A DNA stretch of 64,000 bases, from NCBI GenBank assembly GCA_021464415.1, contig CM038469.1:9960501-10024500 (forward strand). The letters run 5' to 3'. The notes under the pieces were generated by a model. The model had not been told where the DNA came from, made no database searches, and saw nothing but the letters and a program-made list of their open reading frames with translations. Position 1 is the stretch's first letter, and every line of letters starts with the position of its first letter. The position numbers and the translations under genes were made by a program. Below are positions 36,968-48,412 of this stretch, piece by piece. The stretch comes from Lonicera japonica. Taxonomy: Eukaryota > Streptophyta > Magnoliopsida > Dipsacales > Caprifoliaceae.

Positions 36968-37052
36968 TGTTGCGCGACACTTTGGTGCTCTGGCTCTTTG
37001 TCGCGCGACAATGTGGCAATTTGTCGCGCGACAATCCTCTTCACAATATAAG
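36968..37052 (+). promoter_or_regulatory. Antisense gene 1 promoter: palindromes plus TATA box
   Basis: On the plus strand TGTTGCGCGACA (36968-36979, one mismatch) and two perfect TGTCGCGCGACA copies (36999-37010 and 37022-37033) precede TATAAG (37047-37052), with 13 bp between the last palindrome and the TATA box. A pyrimidine-rich leader and the ATG at 37188 follow. The same palindrome marks the element's own LTR promoter. Confidence 0.7.
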
Positions 37053-37187
37053 TCCCTTGCTGAGCTCATTCCACCTCATTCTCTCCTTTCTCTTTCTCTC
37101 TTTAGCCCTCATTCTCTCTTCTTCCAAGCGCGGAAGCCCTGCCGCTTTTCTGACTTTCCGTTTTTCTTATACTCTACTTACACTCAG

Positions 37188-40100
37188 ATGGATCCCGCAC
37201 AGCCGAATCGACTCGAGGGTGACTAGGAGGAGGTCACCTTTACCGATGCTCAGGGCTTTCTTCGGTGTAGCCCTCATCACGATGACTGGGAGGACCTTGA
37301 TTGGTACGGTGAGGATGGGGTGGACCGCGGTCGGGCGGTGGTATACTGAGACGTCACCCGGGCTGCTCCAGTTCCGGATGTTCCGTGGCTCTTGATGGAG
37401 CCTGTTTCTCACGAGATCCGCCGACGGTCTCTAGTATGTCTTCTTTTCGTGTTTTTATCTGTTCTGTTACTTCTGTTGTTTCCTGCATGTATTTTAAACA
37501 ATGTTAGTATGCATGTTTGCCTAAAAATAGCATCCGATTTTAGCGAACACATACTTTTACCTGTGATACCTCTTAGGTTTTTAGAAAACTACATAATGTA
37601 CCCTCATAATCCTATATCTCTCATAATTACACCAAAGTACCCTCAGGTTTGGAAAATTACATAATTTACCCTTATAACCCTATATCTCTCAAAGTACCCT
37701 CAGGTTTTGGAAAATTTACATAATTTTCCCTCATAACCCTATATCTCTCATAATTACACCAAAGTACCCTCAGGTTTGGAAAATTACATATTTTACCTTA
37801 TAACCCTATAACTCTCATAATTACACCAAAGTGCACTTAGGTTTTGGAAATTACATAATTTACCCTTATAACCCTATAACTCTCATAATTACACCAAAGT
37901 ACCCTCAGGTTTTAGAAAATTACATAATTTACCCTTATGACCCTATAACTCTCATAATTACACCAATGTACCCTCAAGTTTTGGAAAATTATATAATTTA
38001 CCCTTATAACCCTATATCTCTCATAATTATACCAAAGTACACTCAGGTTTGGAAAATTACATAATTTACCCTTATAACCTTATATCTCTCATAATTACAC
38101 CAAAGTACCATCAGGTTTGGAAAATTTACATAATTTACCCTTATGACCCTATAACTCTCATCATTACACCAATGTACCCTCAGGTTTTGGAAAATTTACA
38201 TAATTTACCCTTATAACCCTATATCTCTCATAATTACACCAAAGCACCCTCAGGTTTGGAAAATTACATAATTTACCCTTATAACCCAATATCTCTCATA
38301 ATTACACCATAGTACCCTCAGGTTTTGGAAAATTACATAGTTTACCCTTATAACCCTATAACTTTCTTAATTACACCAAAGTACCCTCAGGTTTTGGAAA
38401 ATTACATAATTTACCCTTATGACCCTATAACTCTCATAATTACACCATATCTCTCATAATTATACCACAGTACCCTCAGGTTTGGAAAATTATATAATTT
38501 ACCCTTATAACCCTATATTTCTGATAATTACACCAAAGTACCCTCAGGTTTGGAAAATTACATAATTTACCCTTATGACCCTATAACTCTGATAATTACA
38601 CCAATGTACCCTCAGGTTTGGTAAATTACATAATTTACCCTTATAACCCCATATCTTTCATAATTACACCAAAGTACCCTCAGTTTTTGGAAAATTTCAT
38701 AATTTACCCTTATGACCCTATAACTCTCATAATTACACCAACGTACCCTCAGGTTTTGGAAAATTTACATAATTTACCCTTATAACCCTATATCTTTCAT
38801 AATTACACCAAAGTACTTTCAGGTTTGGAAAATTACATAATTTACCCTTATAACCCTATATCTCTCATAATTATACCAAAGTACCCTCAGGTTTGGAAAA
38901 TTACATAAGTTACCCTTATAACCCCATATCTCTCATAATTATACCAAAATACCCTCAGGTTTGGAAAATTACATAATGTACCCTTATAACCCCATATCTC
39001 TCATAATTATACCAAAGTACCCTCAGGTTTGGAAAATTACATAATTAACCTTTATAACCCCATATCTCTCATAATTACCCCAAAGTACCCTCAGGTTTTG
39101 GAAAATTACATAATTTACCCTTATAACCCCATATCTCTCATAATTACAACAAAGTACCCTCATAATCCTGTACTCGTTCCTTTTGTCTGCAGTGGGTTGG
39201 CCGTGGTTGGGGTTCTCCCAACACCATTTCTTTAGAGTGGCGATAGGCACCGGCCCCTGTCCAGGAGTTACTCCTTGCGACTCCTTTCGGTTCTTTCTTC
39301 GATGCCCTCCTGGAGCGGGTGTCTAGAGCAACTGTGTTGGTGTCGGCTCTAGCCTGTCACTGGTGGGACACCACTCATACCTTTCACTGGAGCTGGGGGG
39401 AGATGGCGATGACCCCCTCGACTTATTTGCTTTGACCGGGATTCCTTCAGGGGGTCCCTATACAGATCGATGTCCCCTTGTGTCTAACAGCAGAGGGCAT
39501 TGTTGGTGCACTAGGATGGTTCCCGGAGCGACGGAGTTCCGGTGATACGATTTCTCGGGCTGTCTTGGTTACGCGACTAGCCACAGAGAGAGCTCAATTA
39601 GTTGCTTCAGGAGCGCCGATGACCCGCCAAGAAGCACGTCAGTATGCCAGCGTCCTCTTATTATTGACGCTTCATGACTTGTTCGAGGCCCGTGGGGGGG
39701 ACCCGGCCCATCTCTGGTGGCTGCCCTACCTCAAAGACTTCAGCGTCATGTTCGATTATGACTGGGGGCTTCATTCTTGCTGTTCTATATGACGCTATGG
39801 ACCAGGTTTCTCGCCACTTAGCCCTGAACCTCAAGGGATTTTTTTTGCTGTGGGAGGTATACACTTTTGTTCCTTATCTGTGCTTTTGGTTTTTGCATTT
39901 TATCTGCTGATTGTTGCTAATGTTCTTTATGTCTCCTTTTTCAGAGTTGGTTCGTGGCTTATACCCGTTTGGGTCGCGCCCAGGTGGATCTCCTCGTTGA
40001 GAACGAGGATCAGTTTCCCCTTCTTCGTTGATTCATCACGGGGAACTACAGGGCTCCCTATGTATACCGGACTCGGGAGACCGGAGCTGCTGCCGTCCAT

Positions 40101-41795
40101 GACCTGCTGGAGGAGCAGGTAAATATCTTAGCATTCTTCTTTTCAATAAATAAATAGTAAAATAGAAAATAACTAAAATAAAATTTCGTTCTCTTTTTAG
40201 GTTGAGTGGGCCCCTTGGGGTGATCTGGTCCTCCATTTCGGGTATGGCCGTGCTCTGACCGCCTCGAGGACCAGGCGGCTTATCAGGGATGAGTACAGCC
40301 TTCACTTCTATTTGGGCGAGAGAGTTATCTGCCAGCATACCCCGGCCCAGTGGCCTAGAGTTCCTTTGTTTCCGCCGGTTCTGATGAGGCGGACGGGTGA
40401 GATTGACCCGATGACGGTGCAGGCTTTGATCGACGGGTTTGGTTTTTAGACATTCACCAAGGAGGGAGATTATGCTGTCTTCGCTGCCCGTTACTTGATG
40501 AGCGAGCCGAAGGGGACCCGAGGACAAGTCTTCTATAAGAGATACCGGGCGTTGAGGGGTGATCCCAACTATATACGAGGATAGACTCACTTGTCCCGGG
40601 TGATTCTCGGTTAGCTACTACCTATCCCTGATCAGAGGGACAACATTTTGGATTCTGATGATGATGACCCTGAGGGAGAGAGGGACGTCCCTGCTGGTGC
40701 AGAGGGAGGCGATGATAGGCCCGAGGGTGGTGATGATAGACCCGAGGGCGGTGAGGGAGGAGGAGCAGCGGCTGTTCCAGAGTAGCCTCCTCAGACGACG
40801 CCTAGAGAGGAGCAGCCTGCCGAGGGTTTTGAGTTCCTTACTGGTCCATCGGTATCTCTGGGGGTAGTTTTTGATGCCGCGGAGGCCGCTGAGGGAGGGG
40901 CGGCAGACTTTTCAGAGCGATCCTGGGAGCTTGCGGACTTCGGGGTCGACTATGAGCAGTGTGAGCGAACCCCTCCTGCTGCGGCGGCTACTCCTTCTAG
41001 TGGGGTCCTGCCTCTGAGAGCGACAGCTATGGTGGATCCTCCAGGTGTTCGTACCTACGCCACACTGACTCCGCTTCCGTCGGCTGTTATGGGCCCTCCG
41101 GCTCAATCTCCATGTTTCGGAGGTTCTTCTTCCTGGCCTCCCCTGTTCTTGATCCACGAGGAGGGTGGGTCCACTTCCGCTGCTGTATCAACGGGTTCGT
41201 CTGTTCATTCGATCGACCTGCCGCCACTTCCTTGGGATATATCTTATATTGGCGCTGGTCTACGTCGATATACGGTGCCTGAGTATCCTCTTCATGAGGA
41301 TACATTCGATTACTTGGGTGGTCGTTCTGATGATGAGGTATATGTCTTATCTTCCCTTAATATCCCTTCATATCCATGTTCATTTATCTTTACTATGCTG
41401 ATTCTTTCTTTTCTTTCTTTTGGCAGCGGGTGAGCGTGCGTGTGGCGGATCTGAGAGCTTGGCACTCTCAGTATCTATATAGCTGGAACCTGCTTTCGTA
41501 CGTTGTTCGAGACCCTACAGTTTACATGCGCGACTATCAGAGGGCAATCGATGTTTCCCTGCGGGCGGATGACCCTTTGTCTTCCTCTCGTGCTAGGACG
41601 GAATCTCGGAGGAGTACCAGCCGGACCTCTAGGCGATCTCGGTCTTCGATGATCCGCCCTACGGCATCGGTCCAGTCTACGGGGCCCTCTCAGGCAGCGG
41701 TTCCTTCTCATCCAGATGTCCCAACAGTTGATCCTACTCCGGAGGAGGGTTCGGGCGATAGTGGGAGCGTGTCGAAGCGCGCCTGGATAGATTAG
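37188..41795 (+). pseudogene. Antisense plant-mobile-domain (PMD) gene of the Tat element, five exons, decayed
   Basis: Exons are 37188-37433, 39193-39856, 39945-40118, 40201-41337 and 41427-41795. All four introns start GT and end AG and all are phase 0, giving a protein of about 860 residues. Exon 2 carries the PMD signature: a conserved region with HTFHWSWGEMAMTP, then LTGIPSGG in the next frame between compensating one-base indels, and ARQYASVLLLLTLHDL. Exon 3 continues with SWFVAYTRLGRAQVD. Exons 4-5 are an acidic, low-complexity C-terminal region, then a Ser/Arg-rich tail. PMD proteins are known from plant genomes and from antisense ORFs of Tat elements; their role is unsettled. Stops lie in exons 1-4, with a frameshift at a G run near 39765. 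It is antisense to gag-pol and has its own promoter. Confidence 0.82.
37570..39175. repeat. Satellite 2: about 68-bp tandem repeats inside intron 1 of the antisense gene
   Basis: About 24 units of 67-69 bp built on CTCATAATTACACCAAAGTA, CCCTCAGGTTTGGAAAATTA and CATAATTTACCCTTATAACC. Units vary by single bases and by one G or T in the GGTTTTGG stretch. The array begins about 135 bp after the exon 1 donor and stops about 17 bp before the exon 2 acceptor, so it fills the 1.76-kb intron. Short ORFs in it reflect the repeat. Confidence 0.95.
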
Positions 41796-42129
41796 CTTTT
41801 TTCTGCATTTAGTTAGTTCAGATAGATATGTAGTTTTTATTTTTAGACACGTTTTTAGACAAAAATTTAGTTTTGAAAACTGTTCTTTCATTGGATTTAT
41901 GAAAATCTATATTTGTGTCTGATGATATACTATTATTTTTTGGAAGGTATATATATATACACATATATATGAGTCAGTGATTTAGGAGCACATACCTTGT
42001 AGCGTAGTGACACATAGGATTCCTGCAAAAGAACAAAGTGAGAATAAGAATGCATCCAGAAGTGATTCTTTTGGCAAGGATGACTCTTATGTGTAAGGAA
42101 AACAAAAATAGGGTAACCCTAAATGGGAT
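41796..42129 (+). other. Intergenic stretch between the two antisense genes
   Basis: AT-rich 3' flank of antisense gene 1 with a TA run at 41949-41970. No ORF of note. It is followed by the promoter of antisense gene 2. Confidence 0.45.
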
Positions 42130-42208
42130 TGTCGCGTGACAATCCCTCCTGGGTATGGGTTTATCGCGCGACAAACAGGCACAGGACCTTCTTTTTTTTC
42201 TATAAATA
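42130..42208 (+). promoter_or_regulatory. Antisense gene 2 promoter: palindromes plus TATAAATA
   Basis: TGTCGCGTGACA (42130-42141) and TATCGCGCGACA (42162-42173), each one base from the LTR palindrome, lie upstream of TATAAATA (42201-42208). A CT-rich likely initiation stretch and an ATG at 42249 follow. The TATA box is identical to that of the LTR. Confidence 0.65.
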
Positions 42209-42248
42209 CACCTATCTTCCTTCCTTCATCCCCACACCTTCCAAAAAA

Positions 42249-43088
42249 ATGTTTTCTTATCGCACAAATTCTGATTTTTTTATGTTGAAACCCGAGATGC
42301 TCTGATATCTTCTGAGAATGGTTTAAACTTCGGTGCCTTTAGCCCTTTAGCGGGCTGGTGCCATCGTCCTGTAGATTTTTCCTTTCTGTTAGGTGCTTTA
42401 TATTTCTGGAGCCCTGTAGGGGGGTTTTTTACCCTTCTTCAGGGGAAGTCTGCGCCTGCTATACATGTGGCTACTAGAGCCTTTCCGATCGGTGGGTTTC
42501 AACGGGGTTCAGCTCGATAATCCGACGCATTTCTTCCATCGTCCTCTCTTCGGTGCTTTGACCATGTCTTCCTCTGATTGGACGGTGTGGATCTTAGAGA
42601 ACTTTCGGGCTATCCGATGGAACATTCCTTGGTGGAAGCTGAGGGCGATGGTGCTTAGTACAGGGGGTCAGAACTATGTTCGGCTCTGCGGGCTCTGGTT
42701 TACTTCCTTTTATCTCCCAGGACGCCTCCTTCGTCAGTTCAACATTCCTCAGGACATTCCCCTTGGTCTGAACAACTTTTCCTCTGAGTCCAAATTTGTG
42801 ACCACTCATGTTTCTTTATCGGTAGAGAGGATGTGGCGTGCCCGACTAACTCGTCAGTTCAACTATGCTCGTTTTGGTATTACCCGGCCCCTCCGGGCTG
42901 ACATTATCCGCTCTTGCTGGCAATCCCTGCAAGGAGAACTGATTTATGACCCCTTTCAAATGGACTGGTTCCAATTCATGGATGCTGGGGCCACTGATGA
43001 TAACATTGTTTTTGCGTATCAGATCCTGGACGAGGCTCGTATTGATTTGGCCACTGAGGACCCGGTGTGGCCAACCCCTAGGGATTAG
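42249..43088 (+). pseudogene. Second antisense ORF of the Tat element
   Basis: ATG at 42249 follows the TATA box by about 40 bp. The frame begins MFSYRTNSDFF, shifts at a T run near 42275, continues open as far as 42504 (DFSFLLGALYFWSP, AIHVATRAFPIGG) and shifts again near 42480 into the 207-codon frame that ends at the TAG 43086-43088. That frame is rich in Trp, Phe and Arg (SSDWTVWILENFRAIRWNIP) and is intact for 620 bp. I do not recognise the family. The FWSP...F pattern is reminiscent of plant-mobile-domain N-termini, but weakly. It converges tail to tail with the integrase. Confidence 0.6.
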
Positions 43089-43373
43089 TTTCTTCTGTAT
43101 GTTGTATCTCCTTTGTAACTTTCGGTATTTTGAATCACCTCTTAATAATATATGAAGGACTGTTTGTGGGAAATAAATTTCTTTACAATGTTTAAACCGG
43201 GCCTGAAGTCACTTCTCAGGTTGCCTACGTTCCCCTTTTTGATTTTTTAAAAACACAAATTTGAGTTGGGGGCTCAAGTTTACATAGTTCTTATCTATAC
43301 AAGTTACATCTATTGGTAATACTTCTTCAGTTGTTCCATGTTGACTGATGAATGTAGTAACTGTCCGTCTAAG
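43089..43373. other. Convergent 3' ends of antisense gene 2 and pol
   Basis: 285 bp separate the stop of the plus-strand ORF from the end of the minus-strand integrase. An AATAATATA stretch near 43144 could serve polyadenylation of the plus-strand transcript. Confidence 0.4.
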
Positions 43374-44376
43374 TCAGTGAGTATGGCGGCACCCCCTGTA
43401 TCGATCTCTTTGACGATGTACGGCCCTGTCCACTTCTGTCCAAACTTTCCCCTTGGGTCCCTGGCTGGCTCTCGAATTTTCTTTCAATACGATGTCGTTC
43501 TCATTGATACCCCGAGGCTTCACTTTCTGATTAAATGCTCGAGCGATTCTCTTCTGATACCCTTGGTGGTGGTACGCGGCTTTCAATCTTTTTTCATCAA
43601 GTAGGGCCAGCTCGTTATAACGTGCCTGGACCCACTCCAGTTCATTGACTTGATTCTCTAGCATTACTCTGAGAGATGGGACCTCTAACTCAACAGGGAG
43701 GACTGCTTCCATCCCGTATGTAAGTGAAAATGGGGTGGCCCCAGTGGAGACTCTCTCGGTGGTGCAGTATCCCCACAATGCATACGGTAATTTCTCGGGC
43801 CAGTCTCGACAGGTATTCGGTCATTTTGCTTAAGATATTCTTTAGATTCTTGTTGGCGGCTTTAACTATCCCATTGGTTTGTGGTCTATACGGCGAAGAT
43901 CTGTGCCGGGTGATTCCGTATTCTTTCATGACTGTATTAGCCTCTCCTTCGAAGTGAGTACTGTTGTCCGAGATGATCTCGTGTGGGACCCCATACCGGC
44001 AGATGATATTCCGTCTGATGAATCGGGCAACTTTCCTGGTATCAAGGGTTTGGAAAGACTCGGCTTCTACCCATTTGGTGAAGTAGTCGATGGCCACTAG
44101 TATAAATTCATGGCCGTTGCTGGCTTTGGGTGAAATCTTCCCAATGATGTCAATTCCCCAGGTCGCAAAAGGCCAGGGAGCAGTCATGTTGTACAACTCT
44201 TTCGGAGGAAGTTTCTGAGATTTAGCATAGATTTGGCACTTGTGGCAACCGCGTACGTGAATAACGCAGTCGTTATGCAGGGTAGACCAGTAATAGCCTT
44301 GTCTGATGATCTTGCGGCCAAGTGTATGGCTGCTCATGTGAGGTCCACAATCGCCCCCGTGTATCTGATCCATCAT
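43374..44376 (-). pseudogene. Tat integrase
   Basis: From 44376 the minus strand shows the zinc-binding HHCC module (HGGDCGPH, then CHKCQ) and the core with catalytic Asp in WGIDIIG and in IISDNSTHFEG. The third catalytic position reads NGIVKAANKNLK where VEAANK is expected, so the catalytic Glu is Lys. Around 43780-43690 a frameshift moves to the overlapping frame that carries GYCTTERVSTGATPFSLTYG and the C-terminal domain. A last frame change near 43400 gives a spurious end. Inactive. Confidence 0.87.
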
Positions 44377-44538
44377 TTTGACGGATTATTCTTCAGTGAG
44401 ACATTGGAGATGGGTCCCGTCGTAGTTCCTCTTATATAGCCTTCCGGCACAAAGTATGAACCTTGATACTAATCTCCTGAGTGTGACCCGTGTTCTCTTG
44501 TCTGTTTGCTCGGGATGCTGGTGATTTTTCAACAGGTT

Positions 44539-45042
44539 CTAGATGTCATAAAACCAAGCGGTTGAGTCCCCATTCTCTTCATTCTCTACTTCAAGGGCTA
44601 TGCAGTGTGCTGGTTCTGATCTCTTTTGTACTGTAAGAGTTATTTCTTCCATCCCCTCCGGGATATAGATCATAGATGCCAGGGTTGCTAGTGCGTCGGC
44701 AAAACTATTCTGTGACCTGGGGACATAGTAAAACTCTGCATGCTCAAACCTTCCTGCGACATCCTCCAGTCGGGCAAGGTAAGGGACTAATTTCTCATCT
44801 ATGATCTTCCATTCTTTCAGAACTTGGTGGACTACTAGTGCTGAATCTCCGTATACCTGTATTCTTTTTATACTCCTTTGAAGCGCGATATCTAATCCGA
44901 TTATACATGCTTCGTACTTGGCCATGTTATTGGTGCAGAAGAAGTCTAGACGATACGATACCGGGGAGTGAGTTTGGTCTGGAGAGACTAACAGGATGCC
45001 TATTTCGTTTCCGTTTAGGTTGGCGGCCCCGTCAAAGTACAA
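44539..45042 (-). pseudogene. Second (archaeal-type) RNase H of the Tat element
   Basis: A 167-codon frame with all expected acidic positions: YFDGAANLNGNEIG (Asp), NNMAKYEACIIGLDIALQRS (Glu), VYGDSALVVHQV (Asp), then SFADALATLASM (Asp). A second RNase H between the retroviral RNase H and integrase is diagnostic of the Tat lineage. The stop TGA at about 45043 is a TGG to TGA change in the D-W-KLYFDG context that fuses it to the upstream frame in intact relatives. Confidence 0.88.
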
Positions 45043-45045
45043 TTT

Positions 45046-46803
45046 TCAGTCTTCATCGATCTCGACATTCATGATAGTTTCGTCCGGGAATTCGGCTTCC
45101 TCTAGCATGTCTCCCAATATCGGATTGTGGGCCAGGTAATCAGCTATGATCTTGCCTTTGACCGCCTTCTGGGTATCGTAGGTGATGTCGAATTCAGAGA
45201 GCAAGAATAACCATTTTGCCATACGGTTTGAGAGAGCTGGTTTTTCGAAGAGGTATTTCAACGGATCAATTCGTGATGCCAGGATGACCGAGAAAGCCAG
45301 CATGTAATGCCATAATTTCTATGTTACCCAGACGAGAGCGGTGCATGATTTCTCCAATGGCATGTAGTTTATCTCAAATGGGGACAGCTTCTTACTGATG
45401 TAATAGATGGCTTGCTCTTTTCGTGTATTGGTTAGATGTTGGGCTAGCATGGCTCCTGCAGCTGAATCAATGACGGTCAGGTATAGGATTAGTGGCAGTC
45501 CGGTCTGTGGTGGGGCTAATACTGGGACGTTGGAGAGGTAGTTTTTTATTCTATCAAAAGCTTCTTGGCACTGATCGTCCCATTCTCCTGGTGAAGACTT
45601 CCTCAGGAGTTTGAAGATGGGTTCGCAAGCTTGAGTAAGCTGAGAGATGAACCTGCTGATGTACTGCAAATTACCCAAAAATCCCCAGACTTCTTTCTCA
45701 GTACGAGGTTCAGGCATGTCTCGGATAGCTCGGACCTTGGTAGGGTCTATCTCGATTCCCTTTTTACTGACGACATAGCCCAGGAGTTTCCCTTTGGTTA
45801 CTCCGAACACACATTTCTGCGGATTGAGTCTCATCTGATTCTGGCGGAGCCGGTCAAAAAAGGCTCGCAAGGCTGGTACATGGCCTTCCCTCTCTTTCGA
45901 CTTGATTACCATGTCGTCCACATATACGTCTACTTCTTTGTGAATCATGTCGTGGAAGATAGCTGTTGCCGCCCTCTGATATGTTGCTCCGGCATTCTTC
46001 AGCCCGAATGGCATGACGGTGTAGCAGTATGTTCCCCATGGTGTGATGAATGTTGTTTTATCTTGGTGATCCGGGTGCATCTTGATCTGATTATACCCGG
46101 CGAAACCGTCCACGAATGATTTCAAGGCATGGTTAGCGGTATTATCTACTATTAGATCAATGTTGGGTAATGGAAAATCGTCTTTCGGGCAAGCTTTATT
46201 GAGATCTCGGTAATCTACGCACATGCGGACTTTCCCATTTGCCTTTGGAACGGGCACAATGTTGGCTAACCATGAAAGGTACTCGATCACCCGCAAGAAC
46301 CCCACACTCAATTGTTTCATCACCTCTTCTTTTACTTTTAGGGACCATTCTAGCGTAAGTTTTCTCAACTTCTGCTTGATGGGCCTAAATTCCGGCTTGG
46401 TGTTTATCTCGTGCATGACTATCTGGCTGTTCAAACTCGGCATATCTACATAGGACCAGGCGAAAATATCTACATACTCATTCAGAGTTTGTGTGAATTC
46501 CTCTCTTTCTGTCTCACTTAGACTTGCCCCAATACGGACCTCTTTTCTTTCCTTTTCTGTCCCGAGGTTAACCACGAGAGTGTCTCCTTCCTTGCTCTGT
46601 ATACGCTGCTCCTCCCGTTCAAGGTGTTTGTTCAGTCTTTCTAACTCCATGTAAGCAATTACAGAATTAAAATCAACAGGATAACGCAAAACAGAGTTTT
46701 CTTCATTGATAATAGTGCTTACAGGTACAAGTTTAAAACGCAAATCTAGGAGTGACTCCTCCCTAGCCTTACCCTCATTCTTATCTTTCACTCTTTCCCC
46801 CAT
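45046..46803 (-). pseudogene. Tat reverse transcriptase and first RNase H
   Basis: A 494-codon open frame (46803-45319) carries the full RT: VRMCVDYRDLNKACPKDDFP, FVDGFAGYNQIKMHPDHQ, MPFGLKNAGATYQR and the catalytic YVDDMVIKSK near residue 295. The connection and RNase H follow (LTVIDSAAGAMLAQ, then YYISKKLSPFEINY). A TAG stop after ALVWVT, where Gln is expected before KLWHYM, separates the RNase H end at 45303-45046. The RT core itself looks intact. This is the longest open frame in the window. Confidence 0.93.
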
Positions 46804-48405
46804 TTTCTTGGTAATTCGGATCAGCGTGTATCAAGTGTACAGCGTCGTCTCTTGGCTCGTCATCCCCTAGAGCCATGATGTCGAAGAGATCTCCGATCAT
46901 TTCTTCCTCTTTATCCTCCTTGTCTTCATTTTCTTCTTTCGGCCCGATCGTTAACTTGGTAGAGAAGCTGTGTATAACGTTTTCCTTAATATAAAGGTCC
47001 TCTTCATAGAAGATTTCCCATCCTGGAACGTTCTCTTCGTCGTTATTTCTCCAAGGCTCCTGAAAGCCGCAAAAGGGGAAGTCTTCTCCTTCTTTGACGA
47101 AAAACCCATTCAGAGAGCTGAAGCTCGGATACTATGCCCTCGGCTCCTTTTCTATTGGTCGTCTTCCTCGGTGTGTTGGTACCCCCAACCCTTCTTTTTC
47201 GTGCCTCGTCACTGGTTCTAAGGCCTGGAGTAACCCTGGCTGTCCCACTCCTAGACTGGCTCCAGGTAAATATTTCATCATTCTCAGCATATTTGTGATC
47301 TTGGTGCTGAGATCGGGGATATTGTCAGGGGGTAAATACTCGATTCTCTGGGTGGTGAGAGCTTGTACTTGTGGTTCGTAAGAAAAGCCTCCCAGCTGTA
47401 TGCTCTGACTCTCGATGCTCAATATAGGTAACTCTAGATCTGCCAAGGTCCTTTCAGGATCTCCTTGGATGGTGATTATATTCCCTTCGAACGGTAACTT
47501 GATCTTCTGGTGTAAGGAGGAGGGGAGTGCTCTTATGTCGTGTAGCCATGCTCTTTCCAATAGGAGGTTAAAACTGGAGGGAATGTCTATGATTTAAAAA
47601 TCAGCCGAAAGTTTCCTGGACCGACCATCAGATCGAGCTTTAGAGAGCCCAAGACGGCCCTCCTTGTGTTATCGTAGGCCCTGACGGTTACGGCTGACGG
47701 AGTGAGTTCTGAATCCAATATACCCAGGCATCTAGCGGTTTTCAGGGGGCAGACGTTTATAGTTGACCCGTTATCGATGAGGACCTGTGGCAGAATTTTT
47801 CCTCGAGTCCCGACAGTGATATGGAGGGCCAGGCTGTGTTTCCTCCCCAATGGAGATAAGTCTTCATCTGAAAATGACAGACTTCTTTGGACTGTAAATG
47901 ACCCAATCATGTTTGGCAGTTGTTCTGGCGTGGAATCTGATGATATGACGGCCTCATCTAGGAGTTTGATGAAGGCGGTCCTGTGAGGTTTGGAGGCAAC
48001 CAAGAGGCCCCAAATGGTGATGTGTGCCTGGGTTTTCTTCAACTGTTCCAGTACTCGATCTTTTCTTATTTCCTTAAGAGGTGGTGTTTTCTCGGTATTC
48101 ATTGGCGGTGGCTGGTATACCCTTTCTGAACGGGTGATTTATTGTATCCAAAGAGATGCTGGGTCTGATCCTTCTGGGGTTTCTGATGACTTTGGCTCTG
48201 CCGACCAACTGAAAGTTTCGGGGGAGGTTTCTGTCATACAGATTGTCTCCTTGGGGGGACCTCGGGGCTTTTGCGGCTGTTTTTTCTTATCCCGGGTCCA
48301 TCCTATCCCAGATTTTTCGGGATTGGTTTTGATTGTGAGTGGTTGTGGGATCCCCTGATTTGCCTTTCCTAAACCCTGCCCGGGTAGGAAGTTCATCTTA
48401 GCCAT
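46804..48405 (-). pseudogene. Tat protease with G-patch-like segments
   Basis: From 48405: MAKMNFLPGQGLGKANQGI, a G-patch-like motif. An in-frame TAA near 48120 follows, then the aspartic protease core with VLIDNGSTINVCPL (Asp-Asn-Gly-Ser active site, usual in Tat) around 47760. A frameshift near 47590 leads to ERAWLHDIRALPSSLHQK and a second G-patch-like stretch with YLPGASLGVGQPG. 47131-46804 is an acidic linker to the RT with stops. In this lineage the protease and RT lie in one or two frames that are joined here only by shifts. Confidence 0.8.
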
Positions 48406-48412
48406 CCATTGG

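Noticed and set aside
37831..38064. 77-codon ORF with a repeated NYIIYPYNP pattern
   Set aside because: Artefact of the 68-bp satellite in the intron.
37570..39175. Regular repeats resembling a CRISPR array
   Set aside because: Units are contiguous without unique spacers, and the DNA is from a plant.
45631..46119. 162-codon plus-strand ORF opposite the Tat RT
   Set aside because: Shadow of the RT frame. Unlike the antisense genes it has no promoter motif and no domain.
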